Part shown: in pieces, positions 50,935 to 63,216 of the stretch
Position numbering within the stretch: position 1 is the stretch's first letter
Layout: each line of letters opens with the position of its first letter
NCBI GenBank assembly: GCA_964057225.1
Contig: OZ059895.1
Span: 10,354,001-10,418,000, forward strand
Source: Auanema rhodensis
Lineage: Eukaryota; Nematoda; Chromadorea; Rhabditida; Rhabditidae
DNA length: 64,000 nucleotides
Direction: 5' to 3'
Notes under the pieces: generated by a model
The model's database searches: none
What the model was told of the DNA's origin: nothing
The model's input: only the letters and a program-made list of their open reading frames with translations
Made by a program: the position numbers and the translations under genes

Positions 50935-51698
50935 GAGATGTTGCACGTATTTCTAGGGCTAAAAATAAACATTTTTAAAATTTTAATTTTTCATAAAAAT
51001 CGAACAAAATAGCAACTTGAGCCCGCCGGAAAATATGATTAATATGGTTCTGTGCTAACCAAATTTGTTTTGCCTTTTCAATCATTCCATTCTTAGTTTT
51101 TCTTAAATAATAAGATGTTGTACGTATTTCTAGAGCTAAAAACAAATATTTTAAAATTTTTAATTTTTCATAAAAATCGAACAAAATAGCAACTTGAGCC
51201 CGCCGGAAAATATGATTAATATGGTTCTGTGCTAACAAAACTTGTTTTACTTTTTTAATCAACTAATTCTCAGTTGAATGAGATGTAGCACGTACTTCTA
51301 GGACAAGAAATAAAATTTTTAGAATATTTAATTTTTCATAAAAATCAAACGAAATATCAAGTTGAACCCACCGCAAAACATGATTACTATGGATATATGC
51401 TTACAAAACCTAAATTATATTGTCAAATAGTAAATTTTGAGTTGAATGAGATGTTGCACGTATTTCTAGGGCTAAAAATAAACATTTTTAAAATTTTAAT
51501 TTTTCATAAAAATCGAACAAAATAGCAACTTGAGCCCGCCGGAAAATATGATTAATATGGTTCTGTGCTAACAAAATTTGTTTTACTCTTTTTAATCAAC
51601 TAATTCTCAGTTGAATGAGATGTAGCACGTACTTCTAGGACAAGAAATAAAATTTTTAGAATATTTATTTTTTCATAAAAATCAAACGAAATAGCAAG
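50935..51698 (+). repeat. Satellite linker between the two large duplications
   Basis: 764 bp of satellite not matching the preceding duplicate register. It contains another 177-bp hybrid monomer (51,037-51,213) and a dimer closely resembling the one at about 43.2-43.5 kb (CCTAAATTATATTGTC, TACTCTTTTTAATC). No gene is present. Confidence 0.75.
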
Positions 51699-54600
51699 TT
51701 GAACCCACCGCAAAACATGATTACTATGGATATATGCTTACAAAACCTAATTCATATCATCTAACAGTTCATTCTGAGTTGAGTGAGATGTTGCCCGTAA
51801 TGTTAAGACTGAAAAAAAAAGTAATACATTATTTAGTTTTTCTTAAAAATCGAACAAAATAGCAACTTGAGCCCGCCGGAAAATATGATTAATATATTTC
51901 TCTGCTAACAAAACTTGTTTTACTTTTTTAATCAACTAATTCTCAGTTGAATGAGATGTAGCACGTACTTCTAGGACAAGGAATAAAATTTTTAGAATAT
52001 TTATTTTTTCATAAAAATCAAACGAAATATCAAGTTGAACCGGCCGCAAAACATGATTACTATGGATATATGCTTACAAAACCAAATTTTTATCATCAAA
52101 CTGTCGATTTTCAGTTGCATAAGATGATGCACGTATTTCTAGGGCTAAAAATAAACATTTTAAAACTTTTAATTTTTCATAAAAATTGAACAAAATAGCA
52201 ACTTGAGCCCGCCGGAAAATATGATTAATATATTTCTCTGCTAACAAAACTTGTTTTACTTTTTTAATCAACTAATTCTCAGTTGAATGAGATGTAGCAC
52301 GTACTTCTAGGACAAGAAATAAAATTTTTAGAATATTTATTTTTTCATAAAAATCAAACGAAATATCAAGTTGAACCGGCCGCAAAACATGATTACTATG
52401 GATATATGCTTACAAAACCAAATTTTTATTATCAAACTGTCGATTTTCAGTTGCATAAGATGATGCACGTATTTCTAGGGCTAAAAATAAACATTTTAAA
52501 ACTTTTAATTTTTCATAAAAATTGAACAAAATAGCAACTTGAGCCCGCCGGAAAATATGATTAATATATTTCTCTGCTAACAAAACTTGTTTTACTTTTT
52601 TAATCAACTAATTCTCAGTTGAATGAGATGTAGCACGTACTTCTAGGACAAGAAATAAAATTTTTAGAATATTTATTTTTTCATAAAAATCAAACGAAAT
52701 ATCAAGTTGAACCGGCCGCAAAACATGATTACTATGGATATATGCTTACAAAACCAAATTTTTATTATCAAACTGTCGATTTTCAGTTGCATAAGATGAT
52801 GCACGTATTTCTAGGGCTAAAAATAAACATTTTAAAACTTTTAATTTTTCATAAAAATTGAACAAAATAGCAACTTGAGCCCGCCGGAAAATATGATTAA
52901 TATATTTCTCTGCTAACAAAACTTGTTTTACTTTTTTAATCAACTAATTCTCAGTTGAATGAGATGTAGCACGTACTTCTAGGACAAGAAATAAATTTTT
53001 TAGAATATTTATTTTTTCATAAAAATCAAACGAAATAGCAAGTTGAACCTGCCGCAAAACATGATTACTATGGATATATGCTTACAAAACCAAAATTATA
53101 TTATCACATTGTCGCTTTTCAGTTGAATAAGATGATGCACGTATTTCTAGGGCTGAAAATAAACATTTTAAAATTTTTCATAAAAATCGAACAAAATAGC
53201 AACTTGAGCCCGCCGGAAAATATGATTAATATGGTTCTGTGCTAACAAAATTTGTTATAGCTTTTCAATCAACTAATTCTTAGTTAAATGAGATGTAGCA
53301 CGTACTTCTAGGACAGGAAATAAAATTTGTAGAATATTTAATTTTTCATAAAAATCAAACGAAATATCAAGTTGAACCCACCGCAAAACATGATTACTAT
53401 GGATATATGCTTACAAAACCTAATTTATATTATCAAATAGTTAATTTTGAGTTGAATGAGATGTTGCATGTACTTCTAGGGCTAAAAATAAACATTTTAA
53501 AATTTTTAATTTTTCATAAAAATCGAACAAAATAGCAACTTGAGCCCGCCGGAAAATATGATTAATATGGTTCTGTGCTAACAAAATTTGTTTTTACTTT
53601 TTTTATCAACTAATTTTCAGTTGAATGAGATGTAGCACGTACTTCTAGGACAAGAAATAAAATTTTTAGAATATTTAATTTTTCATAAAAATCAAACGAA
53701 ATAGCAAGTTGAACCCGCCGCAAAACATGATTACTATGGATATATGCTTACAAAACCAAAATTATTTTATCAAACTGTCGATTTTCAGTTGAATAAGATG
53801 ATGCACGTATTTCTAGGGCTAAAAATAAACATTTTAAAATTTTTAATTTTTCATAAAAATCGAACAAAATAGCAACTTGAGCCCGCCGTAAAATATGATT
53901 AATATATTTCTCTGCTAACAAAATTTGTTTTTACTTTTTTTATCAACTAATTTTCAGTTGAATGAGATGTAGCACGTACTTCTAGGACAAGAAATAAAAT
54001 TTTTAGAATATTTCATTTTTCATAAAAATCAAACGAAATATCAAGTTGAACCCACCGCAAAACATGATTACTATGGATATATGCTTACAAAACCTAAATT
54101 ATATTGTCAAATAGTAAATTTTGAGTTGAATGAGATGTTGCACGTATTTCTAGGGCTAAAAATAAACATTTTTAAAATTTTAATTTTTCATAAAAATCGA
54201 ACAAAATAGCAACTTGAGCCCGCCGGAAAATATGATTAATATGGTTCTGTGCTAACAAAATTTGTTTTACTCTTTTTAATCAACTAATTCTCAGTTGAAT
54301 GAGATGTAGAACGTACTTCTAGGACAAGAAATAAAATTTTTAGAATATTTATTTTTTCATAAAAATCAAACGAAATATCAAGTTGAACCCGCCGCAAAAC
54401 ATGATTACTATGGATATATGCTTACAAAACCTAATTCATATCATCTAACAGTTCATTCTGAGTTGAGTGAGATGTTGCCCGTAATGTTAAGACTGAAAAT
54501 AAAAGTAATACATTATTTAGTTTTTCTTAAAAATCGAACAAAATAGCAACTTGAGCCCGCCGGAAAATATGATTAATATATTTCTCTGCTAACAAAACTT

Positions 54601-57600
54601 GTTTTACTTTTTTAATCAACTAATTCTCAGTTGAATGAGATGTAGCACGTACTTCTAGGACAAGAAATAAAATTTTTAGAATATTTATTTTTTCATAAAA
54701 ATCAAACGAAATATCAAGTTGAACCGGCCGCAAAACATGATTACTATGGATATATGCTTACAAAACCAAATTTTTATTATCAAACTGTCGATTTTCAGTT
54801 GCATAAGATGATGCACGTATTTCTAGGGCTAAAAATAAACATTTTAAAACTTTTAATTTTTCATAAAAATTGAACAAAATAGCAACTTGAGCCCGCCGGA
54901 AAATATGATTAATATATTTCTCTGCTAACAAAACTTGTTTTACTTTTTTAATCAACTAATTCTCAGTTGAATGAGATGTAGCACGTACTTCTAGGACAAG
55001 AAATAAAATTTTTAGAATATTTATTTTTTCATAAAAATCAAACGAAATATCAAGTTGAACCGGCCGCAAAACATGATTACTATGGATATATGCTTACAAA
55101 ACCAAATTTTTATTATCAAACTGTCGATTTTCAGTTGCATAAGATGATGCACGTATTTCTAGGGCTAAAAATAAACATTTTAAAACTTTTAATTTTTCAT
55201 AAAAATTGAACAAAATAGCAACTTGAGCCCGCCGGAAAATATGATTAATATATTTCTCTGCTAACAAAATTTGTTTTACTCTTTTTAATCAACTAATTCT
55301 CAGTTGAATGAGATGTAGCACGTACTTCTAGGACAAGAAATAAAATTTTTAGAATATTTATTTTTTCATAAAAATCAAACGAAATAGCAAGTTCAGCCCG
55401 CCGCAAAACATGATTACTATGGATATATGCTTACAAAACCTAATTTATATTGTCAAATAGTAAATTTTGAGTTGACTAAGATGATGCACGTATTTCTAGG
55501 GCTGAAAATAAACATTTTAAAACTTTTAATTTTTCATAAAAATTGAACAAAATAGCAACTTGAGCCCGCCGGAAAATATGATTAATATATTTCTCTGCTA
55601 ACAAAACTTGTTTTACTTTCTTAATCAACTAATTCTCAGTTGAATGAGATGTAGCACGTACTTCTAGGACAAGAAATAAAATTTTTAGAATATTTATTTT
55701 TTCATAAAAATCAAACGAAATAGCAAGTTGAACCGGCCGCAAAACATGATTACTACGGATATATGCTTACAAAACCAAATTTGTATTATAAAACTGTCGA
55801 TTTTCAGTTGACTAAGATGATGCACGTATTTCTAGGGCTGAAAATAAACATTTTAAAACTTTTAATTTTTCATAAAAATTGAACAAAATAGCAACTTGAG
55901 CCCGCCGGAAAATATGATTAATATATTTCTAAGCTAACAAAATTTGTTTAACTTTTTTAATCAACTAATTTTCAGTTGGATGAGATGTAGCACGTACTTC
56001 TAGGACAAGAAATAAAATTTTTAGGATATTTAATTTTTCATAAAAATCAAACGAAATAGCAAGTTGAACCTGCCGCAAAACATGATTACTATGGATATAT
56101 GCTTACAAAACCAAAATTATATTATCACATTGTCGATTTTCAGTTGAATAAGATGATGCACGTATTTCTAGGGCTAAAAATAAACATTTTAAAATTTTTA
56201 ATTTTTCATAAAAATCGAACAAAATAGCAACTTGAGCCCGCCGGAAAATATGATTAATATGTTTCTGTGCTAACAAAATTTGTTTTATCTTTTTAGACAA
56301 CTAGTTCTTAGTCGAATGAGATGTAGCACGTACTTCTAGGACAAGAAATAAAATTTTTAGGATATTTAATTTTTCATAAAAATCAAACGAAATAGCAAGT
56401 TCAGCCCGCCGCAAAACATGATTACTATGGATATATGCTTACAAAACCTAATTTATATTGTCAAATAGTAAATTTTGAGTTGAATGAGATGTTGCACGTA
56501 TTTCTAAGGCTAAAAATAAGCATTTAAAAAATTTTAATTTTTCATAAAAATCGAACAAAATAGCAATTTGAGCCCGCCGGAAAATATGATTAATATGGTT
56601 CTGTGCTAACAAAGTTTGTTATACCTTTTCAATCAACTAATTCTTAGTTAAATGAGATGTAGCACGTACTTCTAGGACAGGAAATAAAATTTTTAGAATA
56701 TTTAATTTTTCATAAAAATCAAACGAAATAGCAAGTTCAGCCCGCCGCAAAACATGATTACTATGGATATATGCTTACAAAACCTAATTCATTTTGTCAA
56801 ATAGTAAATTTTGAGTTGAATGAGATGTAGCACGTACTTCTAGGACAGGAAATAAAATTTGTAGAATATTTAATTTTTCATAAAAATCAAACGAAATATC
56901 AAGTTGAACCCACCGCAAAACATGATTACTATGGATATATGCTTACAAAACCTAATTTATATTATGAAATAGTTAATTTTGAGTTGAATGAGATGTTGCA
57001 TGTATTTCTAGGGCTAAAAATAAACATTTTAAAATTTTTAATTTTTCATAAAAATCGAACAAAATAGCAACTTGAGCCCGCCGGAAAATATGATTAATAT
57101 GGTTCTGTGCTAACAAAATTTGTTATAGCTTTTCAATCAACTAATTCTTAGTTAAATGAGATGTAGCACGTACTTCTAGGACAGGAAATAAAATTTGTAG
57201 AATATTTAATTTTTCATAAAAATCAAACGAAATATCAAGTTGAACCCACCGCAAAACATGATTACTATGGATATATGCTTACAAAACCTAATTTATATTA
57301 TCAAATAGTTAATTTTGAGTTGAATGAGATGTTGCATGTATTTCTAGGGCTAAAAATAAACATTTTAAAATTTTTAATTTTTCATAAAAATCGAACAAAA
57401 TAGCAACTTGAGCCCGCCGGAAAATATGATTAATATGGTTCTGTGCTAACCAAATTTGTTTTGCCTTTTCAATCATTCCATTCTTAGTTTTTCTTAAATA
57501 ATAAGATGTTGTACGTATTTCTAGAGCTAAAAACAAATATTTTAAAAATTTTAATTTTTCATAAAAATCGAACAAAATAGCAACTTGAGCCCGCCGGAAT

Positions 57601-57966
57601 ATATGATTAATATGGTTCTGTGCTAACAAAATTGTTATACCTTTTCAGTCAACTAATTCTTAGTTAAATGAGATGTAGCACGTACTTCTAGGACAAGAAA
57701 TAAAATTTGTAGAATATTTAATTTTTCATAAAAATCAAACGAAATAGCAAGTTGAACCTGCCGCAAAACATGATTACTATGGATATAGGCTTACAAAACC
57801 TAATTTATCATATCAAACAATGGATTTTGAGTTGAATAAGATGATGCACGTATTTCTAGGGCTAAAAATAAACATTTTAAAATTTTTAATTTTTCATAAA
57901 AATCGAACAAAATAGCAACTTGAACCCGCCGGAAAATATGATTACTATGGATATATGCTTACAAAA

Positions 57967-58954
57967 GTCTCTCACTTCCCTAAACAACCGCTTTGTCAAC
58001 GAATAGGATGAATCTTCATCTGTCATTTGCGGATACAGCAGTTTATGCAGCCTTTCGATCTCCGAGCAGAAGTGTTCGACTCCGCCCGGCCCCTCTTTCA
58101 TTTTTAATGCCTCAAATTATTCCCCTGCCTTCCATAACCCTACACCTTCGTGCCCTTTTATTGCCTTTTTCAGGTAAACTAGCTTACTTCCAAAAGTGCT
58201 TTCAGGAGCCGATCGGAACACCGACAACGGTTTGCCTTCGAGCGAGGCTTCGAAAAGAATGCAGCGTTCCTCTTCACTAAACGCATTGAGTGGGTACTTC
58301 ATTTTAAAAATTGCTATGTGCTTAGCCAGTACCTGTGAGTCCGCTGGACTCTCTCCCCTAAATTTTGCTAGATCCGGTAAGGCGTTAGCCATTAACGCTT
58401 GCACTTCCAGCGTCACAGACGCCTTCTCCATAGACTCTTCCAGCTGAGCCATAAGGCTTGTGAACAGCTGATTTTTCCCTCCGCTCTAGCGCTACCCGAT
58501 GCGTTTCCTCGTGGAGTTGCGCATTTTCATCTGAAAGCGTGGCTACTCGGCTCTCGAGTCGCTCCATCTGTGCCGTTGCCTCCTGCAACATGCGCACGGA
58601 CTGCGTCTTCTCAGCCCGCAGCTTACTCACAAGCTGCTGAAGTCCCTCGCTCCCTTCTATATTCCACTCTCTGAAAAGTTGCAGGACATCCCTTGTCCAC
58701 TGTTCCGCTTCCCTTAAGGCGCTGGCCATATGCAGCTCGCATATGCGCCCTACTATTTCACTTTCTAGCGCAGTCAAGACATCACCTACTGTTAAGTAAG
58801 CTCTATCAAAAAATTTCGCCTTAAGCGTCTCCTTTACTGACTGCGTCTTCACCGACTCGCAGCAATTGTCTCTCCATACTGCAAGTTCTCTCCTAGCACT
58901 GTCAACTGTTTGGGCCAAGAGGTGTTCAATAGCCTCACGGAAATGGCAAAGCAT
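57967..58954 (-). pseudogene. Retrotransposon gag fragment, copy 3
   Basis: It opens at ATG 58,954. It carries the same frame change near 58,472-58,479 (GGGAAAAA on the minus strand) and the same in-frame TAA at 58,117-58,119 as copy 1, and is cut at the same satellite junction. It has KKAIKGH where copy 1 has KKEIKGH. The shared lesions show that it was copied as already broken DNA. Confidence 0.78.
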
Positions 58955-59056
58955 GTTTTATTAGGTTATTTTGAGCGCAGCAAAAAAGAGGTATGTAATA
59001 ACGACAACTACTTCTATATGGTACTTAGATTTTTGTTGAAAGTTGGTTCGACTCCA

Positions 59057-59407
59057 TGCGAAAGCGTAACGACTATCAAAAGGTTCTCAAGTCCAAAAAT
59101 ACAAAAGAGTCTTTACTAGAACGACAAACAATCAATAAAAACTAACAGAGATAAATATACTAACTATAACGATATAGCTACCAAAGCTAATGTCTATAGA
59201 AACACAACTCAAAAAATATAGAACGTACGAGCGAGTACAACAAGTATAGTTAACCACGAGTAACCATATCATCCGTTAAGTTTCACCATTATATCCCTTA
59301 CATAACTATTCCCTAACTATAGATCAAAAATAGATCTTAACTATAACTACAGAGTACATAGACTATAACTCAATGTGTGTTACAGTATGAATGATAACTA
59401 TGTGACA
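59057..59407 (-). repeat. 5' LTR, copy 3
   Basis: The 351-bp LTR of the copy 3 fragment, from TGTCACATAG at 59,407 to the CA end at 59,057. It appears identical to copy 1. Confidence 0.65.
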
Positions 59408-60850
59408 TTAGAATATTTAATTTTTCATAAAAATCAAACGAAATAGCAAGTTGAGCCCGCCGGAAAACATGATTACTATGGATATATGCTTACAAAATTT
59501 GTTTTAAATTTTTCAATCAACCCATTCTTAGTTAAATCAGATGTAGCACGTACTTCTAGGACAAAAAATAAAATTTTTTGAATATTTAATTTTTCATAAA
59601 AATCAAACGAAATAGCAAGTTCAGCCCGCCGCAAAACATGATTACTATGGATATATGCTTACAAAACCTAATTCATTTTGTCAAATAGTAAATTTTGAGT
59701 TGAATGAGATGTAGCACGTACTTCTAGGACAGGAAATAAAATTTGTAGAATATTTAATTTTTCATAAAAATCAAACGAAATATCAAGTTGAACCCACCGC
59801 AAAACATGATTACTATGGATATATGCTTACAAAACCTAATTTATATTATGAAATAGTTAATTTTGAGTTGAATGAGATGTTGCATGTATTTCTAGGGCTA
59901 AAAATAAACATTTTAAAATTTTTAATTTTTCATAAAAATCGAACAAAATAGCAACTTGAGCCCGCCGGAAAATATGATTAATATGGTTCTGTGCTAACAA
60001 AATTTGTTATAGCTTTTCAATCAACTAATTCTTAGTTAAATGAGATGTAGCACGTACTTCTAGGACAGGAAATAAAATTTGTAGAATATTTAATTTTTCA
60101 TAAAAATCAAACGAAATATCAAGTTGAACCCACCGCAAAACATGATTACTATGGATATATGCTTACAAAACCTAATTTATATTATCAAATAGTTAATTTT
60201 GAGTTGAATGAGATGTTGCATGTATTTCTAGGGCTAAAAATAAACATTTTAAAATTTTTAATTTTTCATAAAAATCGAACAAAATAGCAACTTGAGCCCG
60301 CCGGAAAATATGATTAATATGGTTCTGTGCTAACCAAATTTGTTTTGCCTTTTCAATCATTCCATTCTTAGTTTTTCTTAAATAATAAGATGTTGTACGT
60401 ATTTCTAGAGCTAAAAACAAATATTTTAAAATTTTTAATTTTTCATAAAAATCGAACAAAATAGCAACTTGAGCCCGCCGGAATATATGATTAATATGGT
60501 TCTGTGCTAACAAAATTGTTATACCTTTTCAGTCAACTAATTCTTAGTTAAATGAGATGTAGCACGTACTTCTAGGACAAGAAATAAAATTTGTAGAATA
60601 TTTAATTTTTCATAAAAATCAAACGAAATAGCAAGTTGAACCTGCCGCAAAACATGATTACTATGGATATAGGCTTACAAAACCTAATTTATCATATCAA
60701 ACAATGGATTTTGAGTTGAATAAGATGATGCACGTATTTCTAGGGCTAAAAATAAACATTTTAAAATTTTTAATTTTTCATAAAAATCGAACAAAATAGC
60801 AACTTGAACCCGCCGGAAAATATGATTACTATGGATATATGCTTACAAAA

Positions 60851-61838
60851 GTCTCTCACTTCCCTAAACAACCGCTTTGTCAACGAATAGGATGAATCTT
60901 CATCTGTCATTTGCGGATACAGCAGTTTATGCAGCCTTTCGATCTCCGAGCAGAAGTGTTCGACTCCGCCCGGCCCCTCTTTCATTTTTAATGCCTCAAA
61001 TTATTCCCCTGCCTTCCATAACCCTACACCTTCGTGCCCTTTTATTGCCTTTTTCAGGTAAACTAGCTTACTTCCAAAAGTGCTTTCAGGAGCCGATCGG
61101 AACACCGACAACGGTTTGCCTTCGAGCGAGGCTTCGAAAAGAATGCAGCGTTCCTCTTCACTAAACGCATTGAGTGGGTACTTCATTTTAAAAATTGCTA
61201 TGTGCTTAGCCAGTACCTGTGAGTCCGCTGGACTCTCTCCCCTAAATTTTGCTAGATCCGGTAAGGCGTTAGCCATTAACGCTTGCACTTCCAGCGTCAC
61301 AGACGCCTTCTCCATAGACTCTTCCAGCTGAGCCATAAGGCTTGTGAACAGCTGATTTTTCCCTCCGCTCTAGCGCTACCCGATGCGTTTCCTCGTGGAG
61401 TTGCGCATTTTCATCTGAAAGCGTGGCTACTCGGCTCTCGAGTCGCTCCATCTGTGCCGTTGCCTCCTGCAACATGCGCACGGACTGCGTCTTCTCAGCC
61501 CGCAGCTTACTCACAAGCTGCTGAAGTCCCTCGCTCCCTTCTATATTCCACTCTCTGAAAAGTTGCAGGACATCCCTTGTCCACTGTTCCGCTTCCCTTA
61601 AGGCGCTGGCCATATGCAGCTCGCATATGCGCCCTACTATTTCACTTTCTAGCGCAGTCAAGACATCACCTACTGTTAAGTAAGCTCTATCAAAAAATTT
61701 CGCCTTAAGCGTCTCCTTTACTGACTGCGTCTTCACCGACTCGCAGCAATTGTCTCTCCATACTGCAAGTTCTCTCCTAGCACTGTCAACTGTTTGGGCC
61801 AAGAGGTGTTCAATAGCCTCACGGAAATGGCAAAGCAT
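60851..61838 (-). pseudogene. Retrotransposon gag fragment, copy 4
   Basis: It opens at ATG 61,838, with the same internal frame change and the same TAA (61,001-61,003) as copies 1 and 3, and ends at the same satellite junction. It carries the Ala variant found in copy 3, so copies 3 and 4 are closer to each other than either is to copy 1 at that site. Confidence 0.78.
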
Positions 61839-61940
61839 GTTTTATTAGGTTATTTTGAGCGCAGCAAAAAAGAGGTATGTAATAACGACAACTACTTCTA
61901 TATGGTACTTAGATTTTTGTTGAAAGTTGGTTCGACTCCA

Positions 61941-62291
61941 TGCGAAAGCGTAACGACTATCAAAAGGTTCTCAAGTCCAAAAATACAAAAGAGTCTTTAC
62001 TAGAACGACAAACAATCAATAAAAACGAACAGAGATAAATATACTAACTATAACGATATAGCTACCAAAGCTAATGTCTATAGAAACACAACTCAAAAAA
62101 TATAGAACGTACGAGCGAGTACAACAAGTATAGTTAACCACGAGTAACCATATCATCCGTTAAGTTTCACCATTATATCCCTTACATAACTATTCCCTAA
62201 CTATAGATCAAAAATAGATCTTAACTATAACTACAGAGTACATAGACTATAACTCAATGTGTGTTACAGTATGAATGATAACTATGTGACA
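61941..62291 (-). repeat. 5' LTR, copy 4
   Basis: The 351-bp LTR of the fourth fragment, again ending exactly at satellite TTAGAATATTT (62,292). It carries the T-to-G change (plus strand) near 62,027. Confidence 0.65.
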
Positions 62292-62485
62292 TTAGAATAT
62301 TTAATTTTTCATAAAAATCAAACGAAATAGCAAGTTGAGCCCGCCGGAAAACATGATTACTATGGATATATGCTTACAAAATTTGTTTTAAATTTTTCAA
62401 TCAACCCATTCTTAGTTAAATCAGATGTAGCACGTACTTCTAGGACAAAAAATAAAATTTTTTGAATATTTAATTTTTCATAAAA

Positions 62486-62707
62486 ATCGAACAAAATAGC
62501 AACTTCAGCCCGCCGGAAAATATGATTAATATGTTTCTGTGCTGACAAAATTTGTTTTACCTTTTTAATCAACTAATTCTTAGTTGAATCAGATGTAGCA
62601 CGTACTTCTAGGACGAAAAATAAAACTTTTAGAATATTTAATTTTTCATAAAAATCAAACGAAATAGCAAATTGAACCCACCGCAAAACATGATTACTAT
62701 GGATATA
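62486..62707 (+). repeat. Diverged satellite at the right edge
   Basis: About 1.3 forward monomers with more private changes than elsewhere (GTGCTGACAAAATTTG, GGACGAAAAATAAAACTTTTAG). It ends at GATTACTATGGATATA (62,692-62,707), where non-satellite DNA starts. Confidence 0.8.
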
Positions 62708-62847
62708 ATAAAAATTTTGGACTTAAAACGTGGAGAAAACCTATTGAAGTTGGAGAATAAAGTTCAAAACAGTTAAATGAAGTAGATTAAACTCGAATAA
62801 TTGTGAAAAACATATTTATATTTTTTTAATGATTGTATTGTTTTAAG
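62708..62847 (+). other. Non-satellite DNA, possible intron of a captured gene fragment
   Basis: AT-rich unique sequence between the satellite edge and the first open exon. It ends in a T-rich tract and TTTTAAG at 62,841-62,847, which could serve as a 3' splice site (AAG is a weaker acceptor than CAG). A short open stretch is present near 62,708-62,780 but is too small to call an exon. Confidence 0.35.
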
Positions 62848-63001
62848 GTGTAGAAAGCAGAATGTAAATGGTCGAGCTGCAGAATTAGCTGAACAGTATG
62901 AGAAGATGATACAGGAGGAAGTGGCAGTAGTGAACTCTACTTCAACTACAGCTCAAGAAGCTTCAGTCCAGGAACAAGAGGAAGTGCAGTATCCCCATCT
63001 C
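62848..63001 (+). pseudogene. Captured gene fragment, exon 1 (unrecognised protein)
   Basis: From 62,849 to 63,001 a frame stays open for exactly 51 codons, with codon use unlike the surrounding AT-rich repeat. The peptide is charged and glutamate/glutamine-rich: it begins CRKQNVNGRAAELAEQYEKM, then has a Ser/Thr/Val segment, then EQEEVQYPHL. The first third could form a helix. I do not recognise the family. The exon ends in phase 0 at CTC, immediately before GT of the intron at 63,002. There is no start codon or promoter here, so this is an internal piece of a larger gene or transposon protein brought into the edge of the array. Expression is not supported. Confidence 0.5.
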
Positions 63002-63041
63002 GTTATATTATCTTTCTTTTATTTATTTCTTTTTTGTTTAG
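63002..63041 (+). other. Predicted 40-bp intron
   Basis: It begins GTTATATTATC and ends TTTTTTGTTTAG, very T-rich, and joins two open phase-0 exons. Read without splicing, the same frame is also open through this stretch but stops at TGA within the next exon, so splicing is the reading that keeps exon 2 open. A 40-bp intron with a T-rich acceptor is typical of nematodes and unusual for vertebrates. Confidence 0.5.
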
Positions 63042-63130
63042 AGCTCTGTTCGTTATGACTCCCGAATGAGCCAATGCCGTGGAATAAAGAAATTATGGTT
63101 TTCCTTCCGGAAGCATCCGCTCATCCTTAC
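63042..63130 (+). pseudogene. Captured gene fragment, exon 2
   Basis: In phase with exon 1 it encodes 29 codons plus two bases: SSVRYDSRMSQCRGIKKLWF and then a basic segment ending FRKHPLILT. It is broken at 63,130, where satellite (TTCTGTGCTAACAAAATTTG) resumes. The basic, aromatic-rich composition differs from exon 1. The family is unrecognised; a transposon-encoded or chromatin-related protein fragment is possible but unsupported. Confidence 0.45.
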
Positions 63131-63216
63131 TTCTGTGCTAACAAAATTTGTTTTACTTTTTTAATCAACTAATTCTCAGTTGAATAAGATGTAGCACGTA
63201 CTTCTAGGACAAGAAA
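63131..63216 (+). repeat. Last forward satellite fragment
   Basis: 86 bp of a B subunit from TTCTGTGCTAACAAAATTTG to TTCTAGGACAAGAAA. It ends at the inversion junction. Confidence 0.85.

Larger units (their letters stand above)
57967..59407 (-). mobile_element. LTR-retrotransposon 5' fragment, copy 3
   Basis: It has the same ends and flanks as 47,110-48,550, displaced by 10,857 bp. It contains gag, the primer-site candidate at 59,045-59,056 and the LTR at 59,057-59,407. Confidence 0.85.
56697..59580 (+). repeat. Insert-bearing higher-order unit (2,884 bp), copy b
   Basis: This is followed directly by a second unit at 59,581-62,485 with the same order: A/B hybrid monomer (56,756), dimers, 177-bp hybrid (57,428), satellite, and the retroelement fragment (57,967-59,407). 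The 2,884-bp spacing is constant for every marker checked. Confidence 0.85.
51699..60721 (+). repeat. Large segmental duplication, copy 2 (9,023 bp)
   Basis: Near-identical to 40,841-50,934 without the 1,070-bp internal duplication. Scattered differences exist. B at 52,918-52,940 has CTTGTTTTACTTTTTTAATC where copy 1 at about 42,060 has TTTGTTTTACTCTTTTTAATC, which accounts for the 1-bp offset change. TTTATCTTATC at about 46,949 reads TTTATCATATC in this copy. Confidence 0.88.
60851..62291 (-). mobile_element. LTR-retrotransposon 5' fragment, copy 4
   Basis: Same structure as copies 1 and 3, displaced 2,884 bp from copy 3. A single base difference is visible in the LTR (AAAAACGAACAGAG near 62,022 versus AAAAACTAACAGAG in the others). 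The primer-site candidate is at 61,929-61,940. Confidence 0.85.
59581..62485 (+). repeat. Insert-bearing higher-order unit, copy c
   Basis: The second tandem copy of the 2,884-bp unit. It matches until about 62,485, where the flank changes from CAAACGAAATAGCAAGTTC to CGAACAAAATAGCAACTTC. It includes the A/B hybrid at 59,640, the 177-bp hybrid at 60,312 and the fourth insert copy. Confidence 0.85.
1..62707 (+). repeat. Head-to-tail 336-bp dimeric satellite array (2 x 168 bp), forward orientation
   Basis: The start motif GATTACTATGG recurs every 336 bp (for example at 1, 337, 1314, 1650, 1986), and the related GATTAATAT recurs halfway between (169, 505 and so on). The two 168-bp halves can be aligned along their whole length, so the array is an A-B dimer derived from an older 168-bp monomer. 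Shared features are TGCT-ACAAAA near the start, GCACGTA-TTCTAGG in the middle, the dyad ATTTTTCATAAAAAT, and a GC-rich end of the form CCNGCCG. Non-satellite DNA interrupts the array at 47,110-48,550, 48,706-49,620, 57,967-59,407 and 60,851-62,291. The monomer length is close to a nucleosome repeat, and such arrays are typical of centromeric or heterochromatic satellites. The chromosomal role here is inferred, not shown. Confidence 0.97.
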
